NCBI GenBank assembly: GCA_963830065.1
Contig: CAWHLA010000007.1
Location: 1-64,000 of the forward strand
Source: JACCZR01 sp963830065
GTDB taxonomy: Bacteria > Actinomycetota > Thermoleophilia > Solirubrobacterales > Thermoleophilaceae
DNA length: 64,000 nucleotides
Direction of reading: 5' to 3'
A program made the position numbers and the translations under genes. Below are positions 17,034-25,678 of this stretch, piece by piece. Position 1 is the first letter of the stretch; each line of letters begins with the position of its first letter. The notes beneath the pieces are model-generated. The model saw only the letters and a program-made list of their open reading frames with translations. It was not told the origin of the DNA and searched no databases.

Positions 17034-17932
17034 ACGCAGCCGAGTTCAGGGATCTCTTCGAAGCCGTCTCGAACTGGGGGCGCTGGGGAGATGACGACCA
17101 GCGCGGGGCGCTCAACTACCTGACCGCCGACCGCGTCCAGGCGGCAGCGGCACTCGTTCGCAGCGGCGAAACGATCTCGCTGAGCCACCCTCTGAACACG
17201 ATCCCTGGAGTCGACAATCCCGTCCCGGTCGATCACCACATGACCATGCTCGAAGATGAGGACGGCCTCAGCTTCGCGAAGGACTACGTCGGTGCCGACT
17301 ACCACAACCCGTCGCACAGCCACATCGACGCCTTCTGTCACGTGTCGCTGGATGGTGTCCTCTACAACGGCAAGCCGAGTGCCTCGGTGACATCCGAGGG
17401 CGCCGCCGCCGACGCCATCGAGGTCCTGAAGGACGGGCTCGTCGGGCGCGGTGTTCTACTCGACGTCCCGAGGTTGCGCGGGCTGCCCTGGCTGGAGCCC
17501 GGTGAGCATGTCCACACCGAGGACCTCGAGGGCGCAGAGGTCGACCAGGGGGTGGAGGTCGGCGAGGGCGACATCCTGCTGATCCGGACCGGTCACGCGA
17601 AGCGGGGCCTCGAGCTGGGTCCATGGGACTCGGACAGCGCCAGGGCGGGCCTCCACCCCACCGTCGCGCGCTTCCTGGCCCAGCGACGGGTCGCTGCGCT
17701 GGGCTCGGACGGGAACAACGACACCGCGCCGAGCACGACCGAGGGCATCGACTTCCCGATCCACGCGCTCGCGCTGAACGCGATGGGGGTCCACCTGCTC
17801 GACTACCTCCAGTTCGAGGAGCTCGCGGTGGCGTGCGAGCGAGAACGTCGCTGGGAGTTCATGTTCGCCGCCTCGCCCCTGCGCCTGCCCGGCGGGACCG
17901 GCTCACCGTTGAACCCGATCGCGATCCTGTGA
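17030..17932 (+). CDS. Cyclase family protein (kynurenine-formamidase-like hydrolase)
   Basis: A 300-residue metal-dependent hydrolase of the cyclase family. The signature HNPSHSHIDAFCH near residue 92 corresponds to the HxGTHxD-type metal-binding motif, and GDILLIRTGH and ALGSDGNNDTAP follow in the expected order. Members hydrolyse N-formylkynurenine, isatin or similar amides; the substrate here cannot be told. ATG overlaps the preceding stop (ATGA), and its own stop overlaps the MFS start (GTGA), so the three genes form one operon. Confidence 0.85.
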   Translation: MNAAEFRDLFEAVSNWGRWGDDDQRGALNYLTADRVQAAAALVRSGETISLSHPLNTIPGVDNPVPVDHHMTMLEDEDGLSFAKDYVGADYHNPSHSHIDAFCHVSLDGVLYNGKPSASVTSEGAAADAIEVLKDGLVGRGVLLDVPRLRGLPWLEPGEHVHTEDLEGAEVDQGVEVGEGDILLIRTGHAKRGLELGPWDSDSARAGLHPTVARFLAQRRVAALGSDGNNDTAPSTTEGIDFPIHALALNAMGVHLLDYLQFEELAVACERERRWEFMFAASPLRLPGGTGSPLNPIAIL

Positions 17933-19494
17933 CCGCCCCCAAGCGCCAGGGGCTCGTCCTCGCCGCGCTGATCGGCGTCGCGGCGGTCGCAAACCTGAAC
18001 CTGGCGGTCGCCAATGTGGCGCTCCCGTCGATCGGCAAGGCGTTCGACGCGGGCCAGACGGAGCTCGACCTGGTCGCGGTCGGTTATTCGCTCGGCCTCG
18101 CCGCTTCCGTGCTTTACCTCGGCGCGCTCGGCGACCGTTACGGGCGAAAGAGGATGTTGGTCGGTGGGATGGCCCTATCCATCCCGGCCTCGCTGCTCGC
18201 GGCGCTGGCGCCCTCGATCGCGGTCCTGTTCGGTGCCCGGGTGCTCGGCGGACTCGCAGCAGGCATGGCCTACCCGACCACGCTGGCGCTGATCACAGCG
18301 CTGTGGTCCGGTCCCGCGCGGACGAGGTCGATCGCGCTCTGGTCGGGGATCGGCGGGGCGATCGCAGCGCTCGGCCCGGTGATCTCGGGCGCGCTGCTGA
18401 CGCAGTTCGACTGGGAGTCGGTCTTCGTGGTCACCCTGCCGCTCGCCGCCCTCGCCCTGCTGGTGGCGCTGCGCTACGTCCCGGCGCACGTCAACGAGAC
18501 GAGCGACCCGGTCGACAACCTCGGCGGGATCCTCTCGGTCCTGATGGTGGCCGCACTCGTACTGGCCATCAACTTCGCGCCCGTCCCCAACAAGGGGGCT
18601 CTCGCGATCGGGCTGGCTGCGATCGCGATCGCGACCGGGGTCGCCTTCGTGCTTCGGCAGCGGCGAGCGAGGGCGCCGCTATATGACCTGCACATCGCCG
18701 GGCGCAGGACATTCTGGGTTGCGGCCTTGGCGGGGATCATCGTCTTCGGAACGCTGATGGGGGCGATGTTCGTCGGCCAGCAGTTCCTGCAGAACGTGCT
18801 CGGCTACTCGACACTGGATGCCGGGCTCGCGATCCTGCCCGCGGCGGCTCTGATGGTCCTGATCGCACCGCGGTCGGCGAAGCTCGTGGAGGCGCGTGGC
18901 TCCCGCGTCACCTTGCTGGTCGGCTACATCTTCTGCCTACTCGGTTTCGTGGCCATGCTGCTGCTCTGGAAGGAGGACATCTCCTACTGGAAGGTGGCCC
19001 TCGGCTACTCCCTGGTCGGGATCGGCGTCGGATTTGCCGGGACGCCGGCCTCGCATTCGCTCACCGGCTCGGTGCCGGTCCACCGCGCCGGGATGGCCTC
19101 CGGGACCGCCGATCTCCAGCGGGATCTCGGCGGGGCGATCATGCAGTCGATTCTGGGCGCGCTCCTCACCGCTGGCTACGCAGCGGCCGCGGGCGCGGCG
19201 ATCGCCGCGGCGCCGAACGGCGACCAGATCAACGACAGCGTCCAGAACGAGTTGACCAAGTCGTTCGCCACCGCGGCCGATACCGCTCAGAAGTACCCGC
19301 AGTACGCGGACAACATCATCGCCGGCGCGAAGTCGTCCTTCCTCCAGGGCGATCAGTGGGCCTACATCGCCGGGATCGTCGCGATCCTGCTCGGCGCCGC
19401 GATCGTCTTCTTCCTCTTCCCCAAGCACGACATGGAGGAGGCCCTGCTGACCGAGTTCCACGCTGAGGACGCGGCCCCCGACCCGTCTCGCTAG
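17929..19494 (+). CDS. MFS transporter, DHA2 (EmrB/QacA) type
   Basis: A 521-residue transporter, GTG start overlapping the cyclase stop. About 14 membrane helices are apparent, with the loop 2-3 motif GALGDRYGRKRMLVGG and helix 5 GGAIAALGPVISGALL (motif C of drug:H+ antiporters). The final part has an extracellular segment (NDSVQNELTKSFATAADTAQ) before the last helix. Probably a proton-driven exporter of small molecules. It ends convergently with the GAP gene, overlapping it by four bases. Confidence 0.9.
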   Translation: MTAPKRQGLVLAALIGVAAVANLNLAVANVALPSIGKAFDAGQTELDLVAVGYSLGLAASVLYLGALGDRYGRKRMLVGGMALSIPASLLAALAPSIAVLFGARVLGGLAAGMAYPTTLALITALWSGPARTRSIALWSGIGGAIAALGPVISGALLTQFDWESVFVVTLPLAALALLVALRYVPAHVNETSDPVDNLGGILSVLMVAALVLAINFAPVPNKGALAIGLAAIAIATGVAFVLRQRRARAPLYDLHIAGRRTFWVAALAGIIVFGTLMGAMFVGQQFLQNVLGYSTLDAGLAILPAAALMVLIAPRSAKLVEARGSRVTLLVGYIFCLLGFVAMLLLWKEDISYWKVALGYSLVGIGVGFAGTPASHSLTGSVPVHRAGMASGTADLQRDLGGAIMQSILGALLTAGYAAAAGAAIAAAPNGDQINDSVQNELTKSFATAADTAQKYPQYADNIIAGAKSSFLQGDQWAYIAGIVAILLGAAIVFFLFPKHDMEEALLTEFHAEDAAPDPSR

Positions 19495-20108
19495 CCGAGC
19501 ACGATGATGATGAAGAACACGAGGACGATCTCGCTGACGACCCAGGAGTTGTCGTTCATCCAGTCCCGGATCTTGGGCAGCAACGTCTCGGCTCGGTGGC
19601 CCAGGATCAAGACCAGCAGGGCAGGCAGGCCGAGCAGGAGGAGCGTGAGGGCGACGAACGGAAGCGCATGCCACCAGGGATCACCGTGATTGGCGAGGTG
19701 GGCGCCGATGGCGATCGAGCAGAGCAGGTCGCTGGGAAAGAAGCCCAGCAGGAGGAAGCCCAAGGTGAAGCCGAACCTCGGGGTCGCCGTCTCCAGCTTG
19801 CCCATCCACTTCGGAGGTTCCGACTGTTTCCTTTTGAGGAAGACATAGACGATCGCGACGACCAGCAGGCCAACGATCACGTAGTCGATCGTCTTGGACT
19901 TCGAGCCCCCGCTGCTTCCGCCGCTCTTTAGCCCTTTGGCGATGAAGTAGGAGGCCGTGACGATCGCGAGGATCGAGCAGCCCGCCCCGAGGACGTAGGC
20001 CGCCGAGACCGTCGCCCACTTCTCGCTGGTCGCGAAGAAGAACGAGCTGATGATCTGCGCCCCCGCGATCATCACGAAGGCGAGCGGCAGTGTGCTGGCG
20101 ATGGTCAT
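19491..20108 (-). CDS. GAP family (Sap, sulfolipid-1-addressing-like) membrane protein
   Basis: A 205-residue protein with six predicted helices in the LysE/Sap arrangement: helices 1-3, a short polar linker (KGLKSGGSSGGSKSK), helices 4-6. PSDLLCSIAIGAHLANHGDPWWHALPF is typical of actinobacterial Sap/GAP proteins linked to glycopeptidolipid or sulfolipid export. Monocistronic, minus strand, start ATG 20108. The transported molecule is not predictable from sequence. Confidence 0.75.
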   Translation of the reverse strand: MTIASTLPLAFVMIAGAQIISSFFFATSEKWATVSAAYVLGAGCSILAIVTASYFIAKGLKSGGSSGGSKSKTIDYVIVGLLVVAIVYVFLKRKQSEPPKWMGKLETATPRFGFTLGFLLLGFFPSDLLCSIAIGAHLANHGDPWWHALPFVALTLLLLGLPALLVLILGHRAETLLPKIRDWMNDNSWVVSEIVLVFFIIIVLG

Positions 20109-20160
20109 GACAGAGGCACCTCCGGCATAGCGGCGTGAGTATCCCGCCTCACGCGGCCGA

Positions 20161-20192
20161 GGACGCGGCCCGCAACTGCGGGGGCCGCGTCC
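20161..20192 (-). terminator. Hairpin terminator of the DUF7144 gene
   Basis: GGACGCGGCC (20161-20170) pairs perfectly with GGCCGCGTCC (20183-20192). It sits 13 bases beyond the stop of the minus-strand gene at 20205 and upstream of the next minus-strand gene, so it best fits as an intrinsic-type terminator without T-tract. Confidence 0.6.
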
Positions 20193-20204
20193 CGTCCGAG
20201 CCGG

Positions 20205-20603
20205 CTACCTGGCCGGCGGTCCCGGGGTCAGGTCACGCTCGTCCTCGCCGAACACGATGATGCCGTGGACGACGTAGACGCAGAGCGCGAAGACGGCGAG
20301 CGACCACCAGGGGTAGCCGCCTCCGATGGACAGCAGTGCGCCGATCGCGCCCAGACTGCCGCCGATGATCCCGAGCACCCGGCCGAAGGTGTTGCCGGCC
20401 AGCAGCGAGAAGCCCCCGGCGAGCTGGATCACGCCCAGGATGAGCAGCACCCAACCGAGCGTGTCGAGGTTGCTGAAGATGTAGTGCTTGTCGTTGACGA
20501 ATACGTGCGCGTTGTCCAGCGCGCCGAAGCCGTAAATGATGTTGATGGTTCCCGCGAGCAGCAGTAGGAAGCCTGCAAACGCGACACGACCGGTACCTCT
20601 CAC
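20205..20603 (-). CDS. DUF7144 family membrane protein
   Basis: A 132-residue protein from GTG 20603, with ribosome site AAGGAG seven bases upstream. Four membrane helices: FAGFLLLLAGTINIIYGFGAL, GWVLLILGVIQLAGGFSLLAG, VLGIIGGSLGAIGALLSIGG and SLAVFALCVYVVHGIIVFG. The first loop HVFVNDKHYIFSNLDTLGW matches the family signature. Function unknown. Monocistronic. Confidence 0.85.
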   Translation of the reverse strand: MRGTGRVAFAGFLLLLAGTINIIYGFGALDNAHVFVNDKHYIFSNLDTLGWVLLILGVIQLAGGFSLLAGNTFGRVLGIIGGSLGAIGALLSIGGGYPWWSLAVFALCVYVVHGIIVFGEDERDLTPGPPAR

Positions 20604-20618
20604 CGTGAGCTCCTTTTT

Positions 20619-20912
20619 TTGGTGGGTGCTCCCCGCTCGGAATTCGAGATCGAGGCAGCTTGTCCTTGCTGTCGACCTCGCCGCGAGGTGATCGAGTCCT
20701 TCCACGACGTGCAGTTCGTTCCCCGAGGGATTGCTGACGCCGGGGACCAGGTCGTCGCCACCGTCGAGTTCCGCGGCACGGGTAGGGAGAGCGGCGTAGA
20801 GGTGCGGGAGACAGTCGCGCACGTTTACGCACTCCGGGCGGATCGGATCGTCGCCTGGCACGTCTACTTCGACCCAGCGACAGCCCTCGAAGCCGTGGGG
20901 CTGGCGGAGTAG
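20619..20912 (+). pseudogene. 5'-truncated SnoaL-like protein
   Basis: From about 20685 the translation follows the C-terminal two thirds of the SnoaL-like family: REVIESFHDVQF, ADAGDQVVATVEFRGTGRES, then ATALEAVGLAE and a stop. The MSQENVE-type N-terminus and the first helix pair are absent, and the preceding sequence overlaps the promoter of the minus-strand DUF7144 gene. It is probably a truncated gene copy. A start at an internal GTG is possible but would give an incomplete fold. Confidence 0.6.
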
Positions 20913-20929
20913 GCGATTTTGGAAAGCGC

Positions 20930-21778
20930 TCAGCGCATCATCTGCATCCCAGGCTCGTGGTCGTTGCCGGTAGACCCCCCGCCTTCCGGCGCGTTGAACC
21001 CCGGTACCTGCGCCGGGAACAACGCCACCCCGAGGCCGAGCGCCAGCAGCAGAACAGCCACCGCCCTGCGGGCGAAGGCCGGATAGGGCAGCAGCTTCTC
21101 GGCAGCGATGAAGGCGGCGATCACAGCCATCCAGCCCAGGCTCATCACTCCGACGGCAAACAGCGCCGCCATCAGTGCCCAACAGCAGCCCAGGCACCAG
21201 GCGCCGTGCCTGATGCCCAGCTCCAGGCCACCGGCGCGGCCGTGGCGCCAACGCTCGGCCAGGAACATCATCGGGCTGCGGCACTTGATCAAGCAGGCTT
21301 GCTTCAGCGGCGTCACTTGGTAGATGGCCGCGGCGACGATGACCCCGCCGGTCACGTAGCGGCCGGCCTCGTCCCAGGCCAGCCACTGGGGGTCGATGGC
21401 CCGCACCAGCGAGAACAGGCCGTAGGCGGCCAGGCCAGCTGCCGTCCACACCAGGAGGTAGCCGGCGACGAACAGCGCCGTCCCGTCCCGGGGCGCACCC
21501 TTGCCGCGTGCGTAGTGCCCGGCCCGCAAACGGTCGTACATCAGCACGGTCGGCGCGACGGAGGGGAACATCATCGCCGCCATCATCACCACCCAGACCG
21601 TGACGTAGAAGCCGAGCCCTCCTAGGTCGGCGCCCGGCATCGAGTCCATGCCGCCCATGCGGTCGCCGGTGACCAGCCAGGCCACCGCGGCCAGGGCGAG
21701 CAGCGTGGCGAGGAGGGCAATCTGGGCGCGGTCGAGCCGCGCCGCCGTCGAGCGGGCGCCTAGCCGCGCTGCCTCCAC
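20930..21778 (-). CDS. DUF2182 domain-containing membrane protein
   Basis: A 282-residue membrane protein. I start at GTG 21778, one base after the DUF1326 stop; an ATG at 21844 would overlap that gene by 65 bases. Family signatures seen: VVMMAAMMFPSVAPTVLMY, then KQACLIKCRSP and HGAWCLGCCWALM, whose cysteines and methionines suggest metal handling. About seven helices and a Met-rich C-terminus (GMQMMR). DUF2182 and DUF1326 genes are often adjacent, as here. Role unknown. Confidence 0.82.
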   Translation of the reverse strand: MEAARLGARSTAARLDRAQIALLATLLALAAVAWLVTGDRMGGMDSMPGADLGGLGFYVTVWVVMMAAMMFPSVAPTVLMYDRLRAGHYARGKGAPRDGTALFVAGYLLVWTAAGLAAYGLFSLVRAIDPQWLAWDEAGRYVTGGVIVAAAIYQVTPLKQACLIKCRSPMMFLAERWRHGRAGGLELGIRHGAWCLGCCWALMAALFAVGVMSLGWMAVIAAFIAAEKLLPYPAFARRAVAVLLLALGLGVALFPAQVPGFNAPEGGGSTGNDHEPGMQMMR

Positions 21779-21779
21779 G

Positions 21780-22385
21780 CTATGCCGCCCAGGAGAATTT
21801 GCTGGCGAAGGCGGAGCGACCCTCGAAGGCGAAGTCGATGCCAAGCGCGCTGACCTGGGACTTGGTGGATTTGGCGACCGTCAGGTCTTCGCCGGCAGGG
21901 TGGAAGATGTTGGTCAACCTGGCCGGCTGGCCGTCTTCGCGGCCAAACGACACGATCTCCTGCACCTCGACTTCGTCGCCGTCGCCGAGCTCGATGCGGT
22001 GGGTGCCGTTGTCGTGCGAGACGTTCATGGCCACGCGCTCCACGCCGAGCTGTTCACCGACGAGTGGCCCCAGCGCCTCCATCGGTCCACCGAGCTGGCC
22101 CCCGAACACCGCGCCGAGCTTCTCCGCCTGCTCGTCAGACGCTTTCTCGTCGATCAACACCCCGAGGCGCCAGTTCCCCTCGCTCATCACCTTCGGGGTG
22201 TCGGCGATCGCGGCAACGGTCAGGCCGCTCACATCCACGCCGTCGACGTCGCCAGACTCGACCTGGAACACGAGGAAGGCGTTGCAGCGGTCGAGGTCCG
22301 CGCCGAGGTCGAGCGACACCGTGCAAGGGCAGGGCACGTCACACGAGCAGTTCTCGAAGTAGTTGCCCTCGATCTTCCAGGCCAT
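21780..22385 (-). CDS. DUF1326 domain-containing protein
   Basis: A 201-residue soluble protein opening MAWKIEGNYFENCSCDVPCPC, the CSC-x3-CPC cysteine cluster defining DUF1326. The rest matches the family layout (GVLIDEKASDEQAEKLGAVFGGQ, then VSALGIDFAFEGRSAFASKF). It lies directly upstream of the DUF2182 membrane gene and is surely co-transcribed. The cysteine cluster suggests metal or redox chemistry, but this is inference. Confidence 0.88.
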   Translation of the reverse strand: MAWKIEGNYFENCSCDVPCPCTVSLDLGADLDRCNAFLVFQVESGDVDGVDVSGLTVAAIADTPKVMSEGNWRLGVLIDEKASDEQAEKLGAVFGGQLGGPMEALGPLVGEQLGVERVAMNVSHDNGTHRIELGDGDEVEVQEIVSFGREDGQPARLTNIFHPAGEDLTVAKSTKSQVSALGIDFAFEGRSAFASKFSWAA

Positions 22386-22436
22386 GGTGCCCCCTCGGTT
22401 GCCTGAGACGAGTCTCTTCGCGCCGCGGCCCCGGAG

Positions 22437-23180
22437 TCAAGCCTCGTACTCGTCGTGGCGGCGGACCCAGTGCTCGGTCCCCGGGCCACCCTCGTCGCGT
22501 CCCTTCGGCAGCCGGTCCAGGATCGGGTAGTAGCCCATCAGGAACTCGAGCCCGCGGGCCTGCGTCGCGTAGGTCTGGTGGACGGAGCCGTCGGCGAGGG
22601 TGAAGACGCTCACGGCCGGTCCTTCCGAGACGTAGCCGGCCACGTCAGTGCCGGTCGCCTTCGCCATCGCGCGCAGTACCGGCGGTGGGTCGTCGAGCAT
22701 CGGCCCCATGAACTCGCGCACCTGCTCGTCGGTGTGTGAGCCGCCGAACTCGAAGTTGAAGTCGCTGTCGGCCGACGAGACCCACGGCACGCTCCAGCCC
22801 ATCCGCCTCTTGTAGGCCTGAAGCTTTTCGAGCGGCGCCCGCGAGACGAACACCAGCGTCAGGTCGCGCGCGTGGAGATGGGGAAGCGTGCCTACGAGAC
22901 CGTCGGCCATCGACGAGCAGGTCGGGCAGCCGGCCTCGTACTGGGGCCCGAACATGAAGTGGTAGACGAGCAGCTGAGAGCGCCCGTCGAAAAGCTCTCC
23001 CAGCGTCCTCGCCCCCTCGTCGGTCTCGAGGCGGTACTCCTTGTCGAGCTTCACCCACGGCAGCTCGCGCCGCAGCCGGGCCAGCTCGTCAGCCTCGCGC
23101 GTGTGCGCCTTTTCGCGCTTCAGCAGCTCCTCACGGGCGGCCAGCCATTCCTCGCGGGTTGCTGTCTCGTGCTCAGCCAT
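22437..23180 (-). CDS. DUF899 family thioredoxin-like protein, copy 1
   Basis: A 247-residue protein, start ATG 23180 (MAEHETATREEWLAAREELL). DUF899 features: the N-terminal helix with AREELLKREKAHTREADELARLRR, LPWVKLDKEY, LFDGRSQLLVYHFMFGP and CPTCSSMADG, a CxxC at the position of the thioredoxin-fold active site. It shares the fold of the next gene upstream and overlaps it by eight bases, so it is a tandem duplicate. Probably a redox protein; substrate unknown. Confidence 0.87.
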   Translation of the reverse strand: MAEHETATREEWLAAREELLKREKAHTREADELARLRRELPWVKLDKEYRLETDEGARTLGELFDGRSQLLVYHFMFGPQYEAGCPTCSSMADGLVGTLPHLHARDLTLVFVSRAPLEKLQAYKRRMGWSVPWVSSADSDFNFEFGGSHTDEQVREFMGPMLDDPPPVLRAMAKATGTDVAGYVSEGPAVSVFTLADGSVHQTYATQARGLEFLMGYYPILDRLPKGRDEGGPGTEHWVRRHDEYEA

Positions 23181-23913
23181 CCGGGTACTCGTCCTTGCGC
23201 CAAGCGCGCGGCTCCTCCGGCTGCGGCTTCGGCGTCCGGTCGAGCAGGAACGAGCTGTACGGGGCGACGAACCGGTCCGGTGCCTGCACCGTGTACGTGT
23301 GGTAGATGGTGCCGTTCTCGCGCGCGAAGGCGATGAAGCTCGGCGCCTCGCGCAGGCCGTCCTTGAGGTCCGCACCCACCTGCTGCGACCACTCCTGCAG
23401 CCACTCGGGCGGGTTCGCGACCATCTCCTGGACCTCCGGGATCTGCTCGGCTTGCTCCGGTGTCAGGGCCAGCCCGAAGTCCCATGGGAAGTCGGTCTCA
23501 TAGGTCGAGACGTACGGGAAGGTCCAGCCCATCCGCTCCCTGTAGGCGGTCAGCCGGTCGATCGGCGCGCGCGAGAAGCAGATCAGCGTCACGTCGCGGT
23601 GGTTCAGGTGCACGCGCGTCGGGTCGAGCTCGTCCCCGAGGTTGGTGCAGCCCGGGCAGGCGCCGGCCTCGTAGTCGGGCCCGAACATGATGTTGTAGGC
23701 CAGAAGCTGCGAGCGGCCGTCGAAGAGCTCGGCGAGCGTCTTCTTCCCGTCCTGGGTGTCGAACTCGTACTCCTTCTCCACCGGCACCCAAGGAAGCCGG
23801 CGTCGCTTCTCGGCGGCCTTGCGCCCCAGCTCGGCGTGATCGTCCTCGAGCTTCGCCAGCTCGTCACGGGCTGCTTGCCACTCCTCGCGGGTACCGACGT
23901 TGTGCTCGGTCAT
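23173..23913 (-). CDS. DUF899 family thioredoxin-like protein, copy 2
   Basis: A 246-residue paralogue of the following gene, start ATG 23913 with GAAGGGAG as ribosome site. It shows REEWQAARDELAKLEDDHAEL, LPWVPVEKEYEFDTQDG, LFDGRSQLLAYNIMFGP and CPGCTNLGDEL, the equivalent CxxC site. The pair diverges moderately, with a longer insert (TPEQAEQIPEVQEMV) here, so the duplication is not recent. First gene of a two-gene operon. Confidence 0.87.
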   Translation of the reverse strand: MTEHNVGTREEWQAARDELAKLEDDHAELGRKAAEKRRRLPWVPVEKEYEFDTQDGKKTLAELFDGRSQLLAYNIMFGPDYEAGACPGCTNLGDELDPTRVHLNHRDVTLICFSRAPIDRLTAYRERMGWTFPYVSTYETDFPWDFGLALTPEQAEQIPEVQEMVANPPEWLQEWSQQVGADLKDGLREAPSFIAFARENGTIYHTYTVQAPDRFVAPYSSFLLDRTPKPQPEEPRAWRKDEYPDG

Positions 23914-23966
23914 TGCACTCCCTTCTTGCAGCAGTGTGTGCAATGTAGACCGACTGAGCGGTGTGG

Positions 23967-24277
23967 CTAGGGCCGGAAGTCGACGCGGTAGAGCCCCGAG
24001 TCGTTCTGGCCGTCGGCGCGGAGGCCCCACTCGAGCACGTAGAGCGACCCGTCGGCCCCGAGCTCCATGTCGATCGGGCGGCGGAAATCGAGCTTCTTTC
24101 CGAATGCTCCTGCTCCGAGGCGGCGGCCTGCTCCTTTCCCTGCGCGGTGAAGCGTGGGCTCGCGGCCGCTGCCTGCGCAACTCCTGCCGGCGCGATCACG
24201 CCGACGGCCAGCAGAAGGGCGAGCACCGCCCACCCGGTGCCCGTCCCTGCCAAACGGGGTCTAGCCGTGACTACCAA
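23967..24277 (-). pseudogene. Remnant of a secreted glucose/sorbosone-dehydrogenase-like gene
   Basis: TTG at 24277 starts a convincing signal peptide (AVLALLLAVGVIAPAGVAQA), but the frame then breaks. In a neighbouring frame the end reads FGKKLDFRRPIDMELGADG, then SLYVLEWG and DSGLYRVDF with a stop at 23967. That ending is typical of beta-propeller sugar dehydrogenases of the GDH/sorbosone type. An N-terminus and a C-terminus of the same kind of protein lie about 100 bases apart, implying a large internal deletion. Confidence 0.5.
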
Positions 24278-24335
24278 GGGCTACCGTAGGCCAGTGCCGC
24301 GCCGGGTGCAATCGCCCACCACCAGCGGCCTTGGA

Positions 24336-25661
24336 ATGGCGAGCACTCACGACCAGGAGGTCCAGGCGGTCTCCGCTCAAGTGAGCGACCTCGCCTCGCT
24401 GGCTGAGCCCGTCCACATCCACAAGGGCGGCGTTCACCACTTCGTCCCGCTGCCGGGCGACGGGCGCTTCACCGGCCGCGCCGTCGACGTCTCGTCGCTG
24501 AACGCCGTCCTCGACGTCGACGTCGAGGCTCGGATCTGTACCGCCGAGCCCGGAGCGACCTTCGCCCAGGTCGTCCGGCGCACGCTCGCCGACGGGCTGG
24601 TGCCCAAGGTGGTGCCGGAGCTCGAGGGCATCACCCTGGGCGGGGCGGTGGCCGGCTGCTCGGTCGAGTCGATGTCGTTCCGGTACGGCGGCTTCCACGA
24701 CACCTGCCGCGAGTACGAGGTCGTGACCGGCACCGGCGAGCTGCGCACGCTCGGACCCGAGGACGACCTGTTCCACATGCTCCACGGCTCCTACGGCACG
24801 CTGGCGATCCTGACCCGAATCGTTTTCGAGCTGGTGCCGGCTACGCACGAGGTCGAGCTGACCTACCACCACCACCGCGACTTCGCCGCCTTCCAGGAAG
24901 ACATGCGCGACCGCTGCGAGGCAGGCGACTTCGACTTCGTCGACGGCATCGTCCACGCGCCGGACCACCTCGTCCTCTGCCTCGGCCGCTTCGTCGACCG
25001 CGCGCCCATCCTGTCCAGCTACCGGGGCGCCGAGATCTACTACCGGAGCACCGCCGAGCTCGAGCGGGACCACCTCACCACCTTCGACTACCTGTTCCGC
25101 TACGACACCGAGTGCCACTGGCTCTCGCGCGCCGCGCCGCCGCTCGAATGGAGGCCGGTGCGCCGGCTGGCCGGGCGCTGGTTCCTCGGCTCGGAGAACC
25201 TCATCCGCTGGAGCGAGCGCCTCGGCCCGGTGGTCGGGCGGCTCACGCGCCGCCCCGACGTCGTGGTCGACGTCTTCATCCCCCTTTGCCGCTTCGCCGA
25301 GTTCTGGCGCTGGTACGTGGATGAGCTCGACTTCTGGCCGCTGTGGATCGTCCCCTACAAGGTCGACGAGCCCTACCCCTGGATCGCGCCCGGGCACGCC
25401 GCGGGCCTGGCCGGCGACCTGATGATCGACTGCGCCGTGTACGGCAAGCGCAACAACGCCCGGCACGTGGACTGGTCCGAGGAGATCGAGGAGAAGACCT
25501 ACGAGCTCGGCGGGATCAAGACGCTGATCTCGCGCAACCACCACACCCGCGAGCGCTTCTGGCAGGTCTACGACCGCGAGCGGTGGGAGGCGGCGAAGCG
25601 GGAGCTGGACCCCAACCACCTGTTCAGCGACCTGTACGACAAGTTTCACCCGCAGCGCTGA
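24336..25661 (+). CDS. FAD-binding oxidoreductase (DHCR24-like, PCMH type)
   Basis: A 441-residue flavoprotein starting ATG MASTHDQEVQAV. The FAD PCMH domain is recognisable from VDVSSLNAVLDVDVEARICTAEPGATF and ITLGGAVAGCSVESMSFRYG, and the C-terminal RERFWQVYDRERWEAAKRELDPNHLFSDLYDK segment is that of Delta24-sterol-reductase-like and other BBE-like enzymes. Likely oxidises or reduces a hydrophobic or sugar-like substrate in the cytoplasm. The following regulator starts about 18 bases after its stop. Confidence 0.85.
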   Translation: MASTHDQEVQAVSAQVSDLASLAEPVHIHKGGVHHFVPLPGDGRFTGRAVDVSSLNAVLDVDVEARICTAEPGATFAQVVRRTLADGLVPKVVPELEGITLGGAVAGCSVESMSFRYGGFHDTCREYEVVTGTGELRTLGPEDDLFHMLHGSYGTLAILTRIVFELVPATHEVELTYHHHRDFAAFQEDMRDRCEAGDFDFVDGIVHAPDHLVLCLGRFVDRAPILSSYRGAEIYYRSTAELERDHLTTFDYLFRYDTECHWLSRAAPPLEWRPVRRLAGRWFLGSENLIRWSERLGPVVGRLTRRPDVVVDVFIPLCRFAEFWRWYVDELDFWPLWIVPYKVDEPYPWIAPGHAAGLAGDLMIDCAVYGKRNNARHVDWSEEIEEKTYELGGIKTLISRNHHTRERFWQVYDRERWEAAKRELDPNHLFSDLYDKFHPQR

Positions 25662-25678
25662 TCGGCGACCATGTGCGC

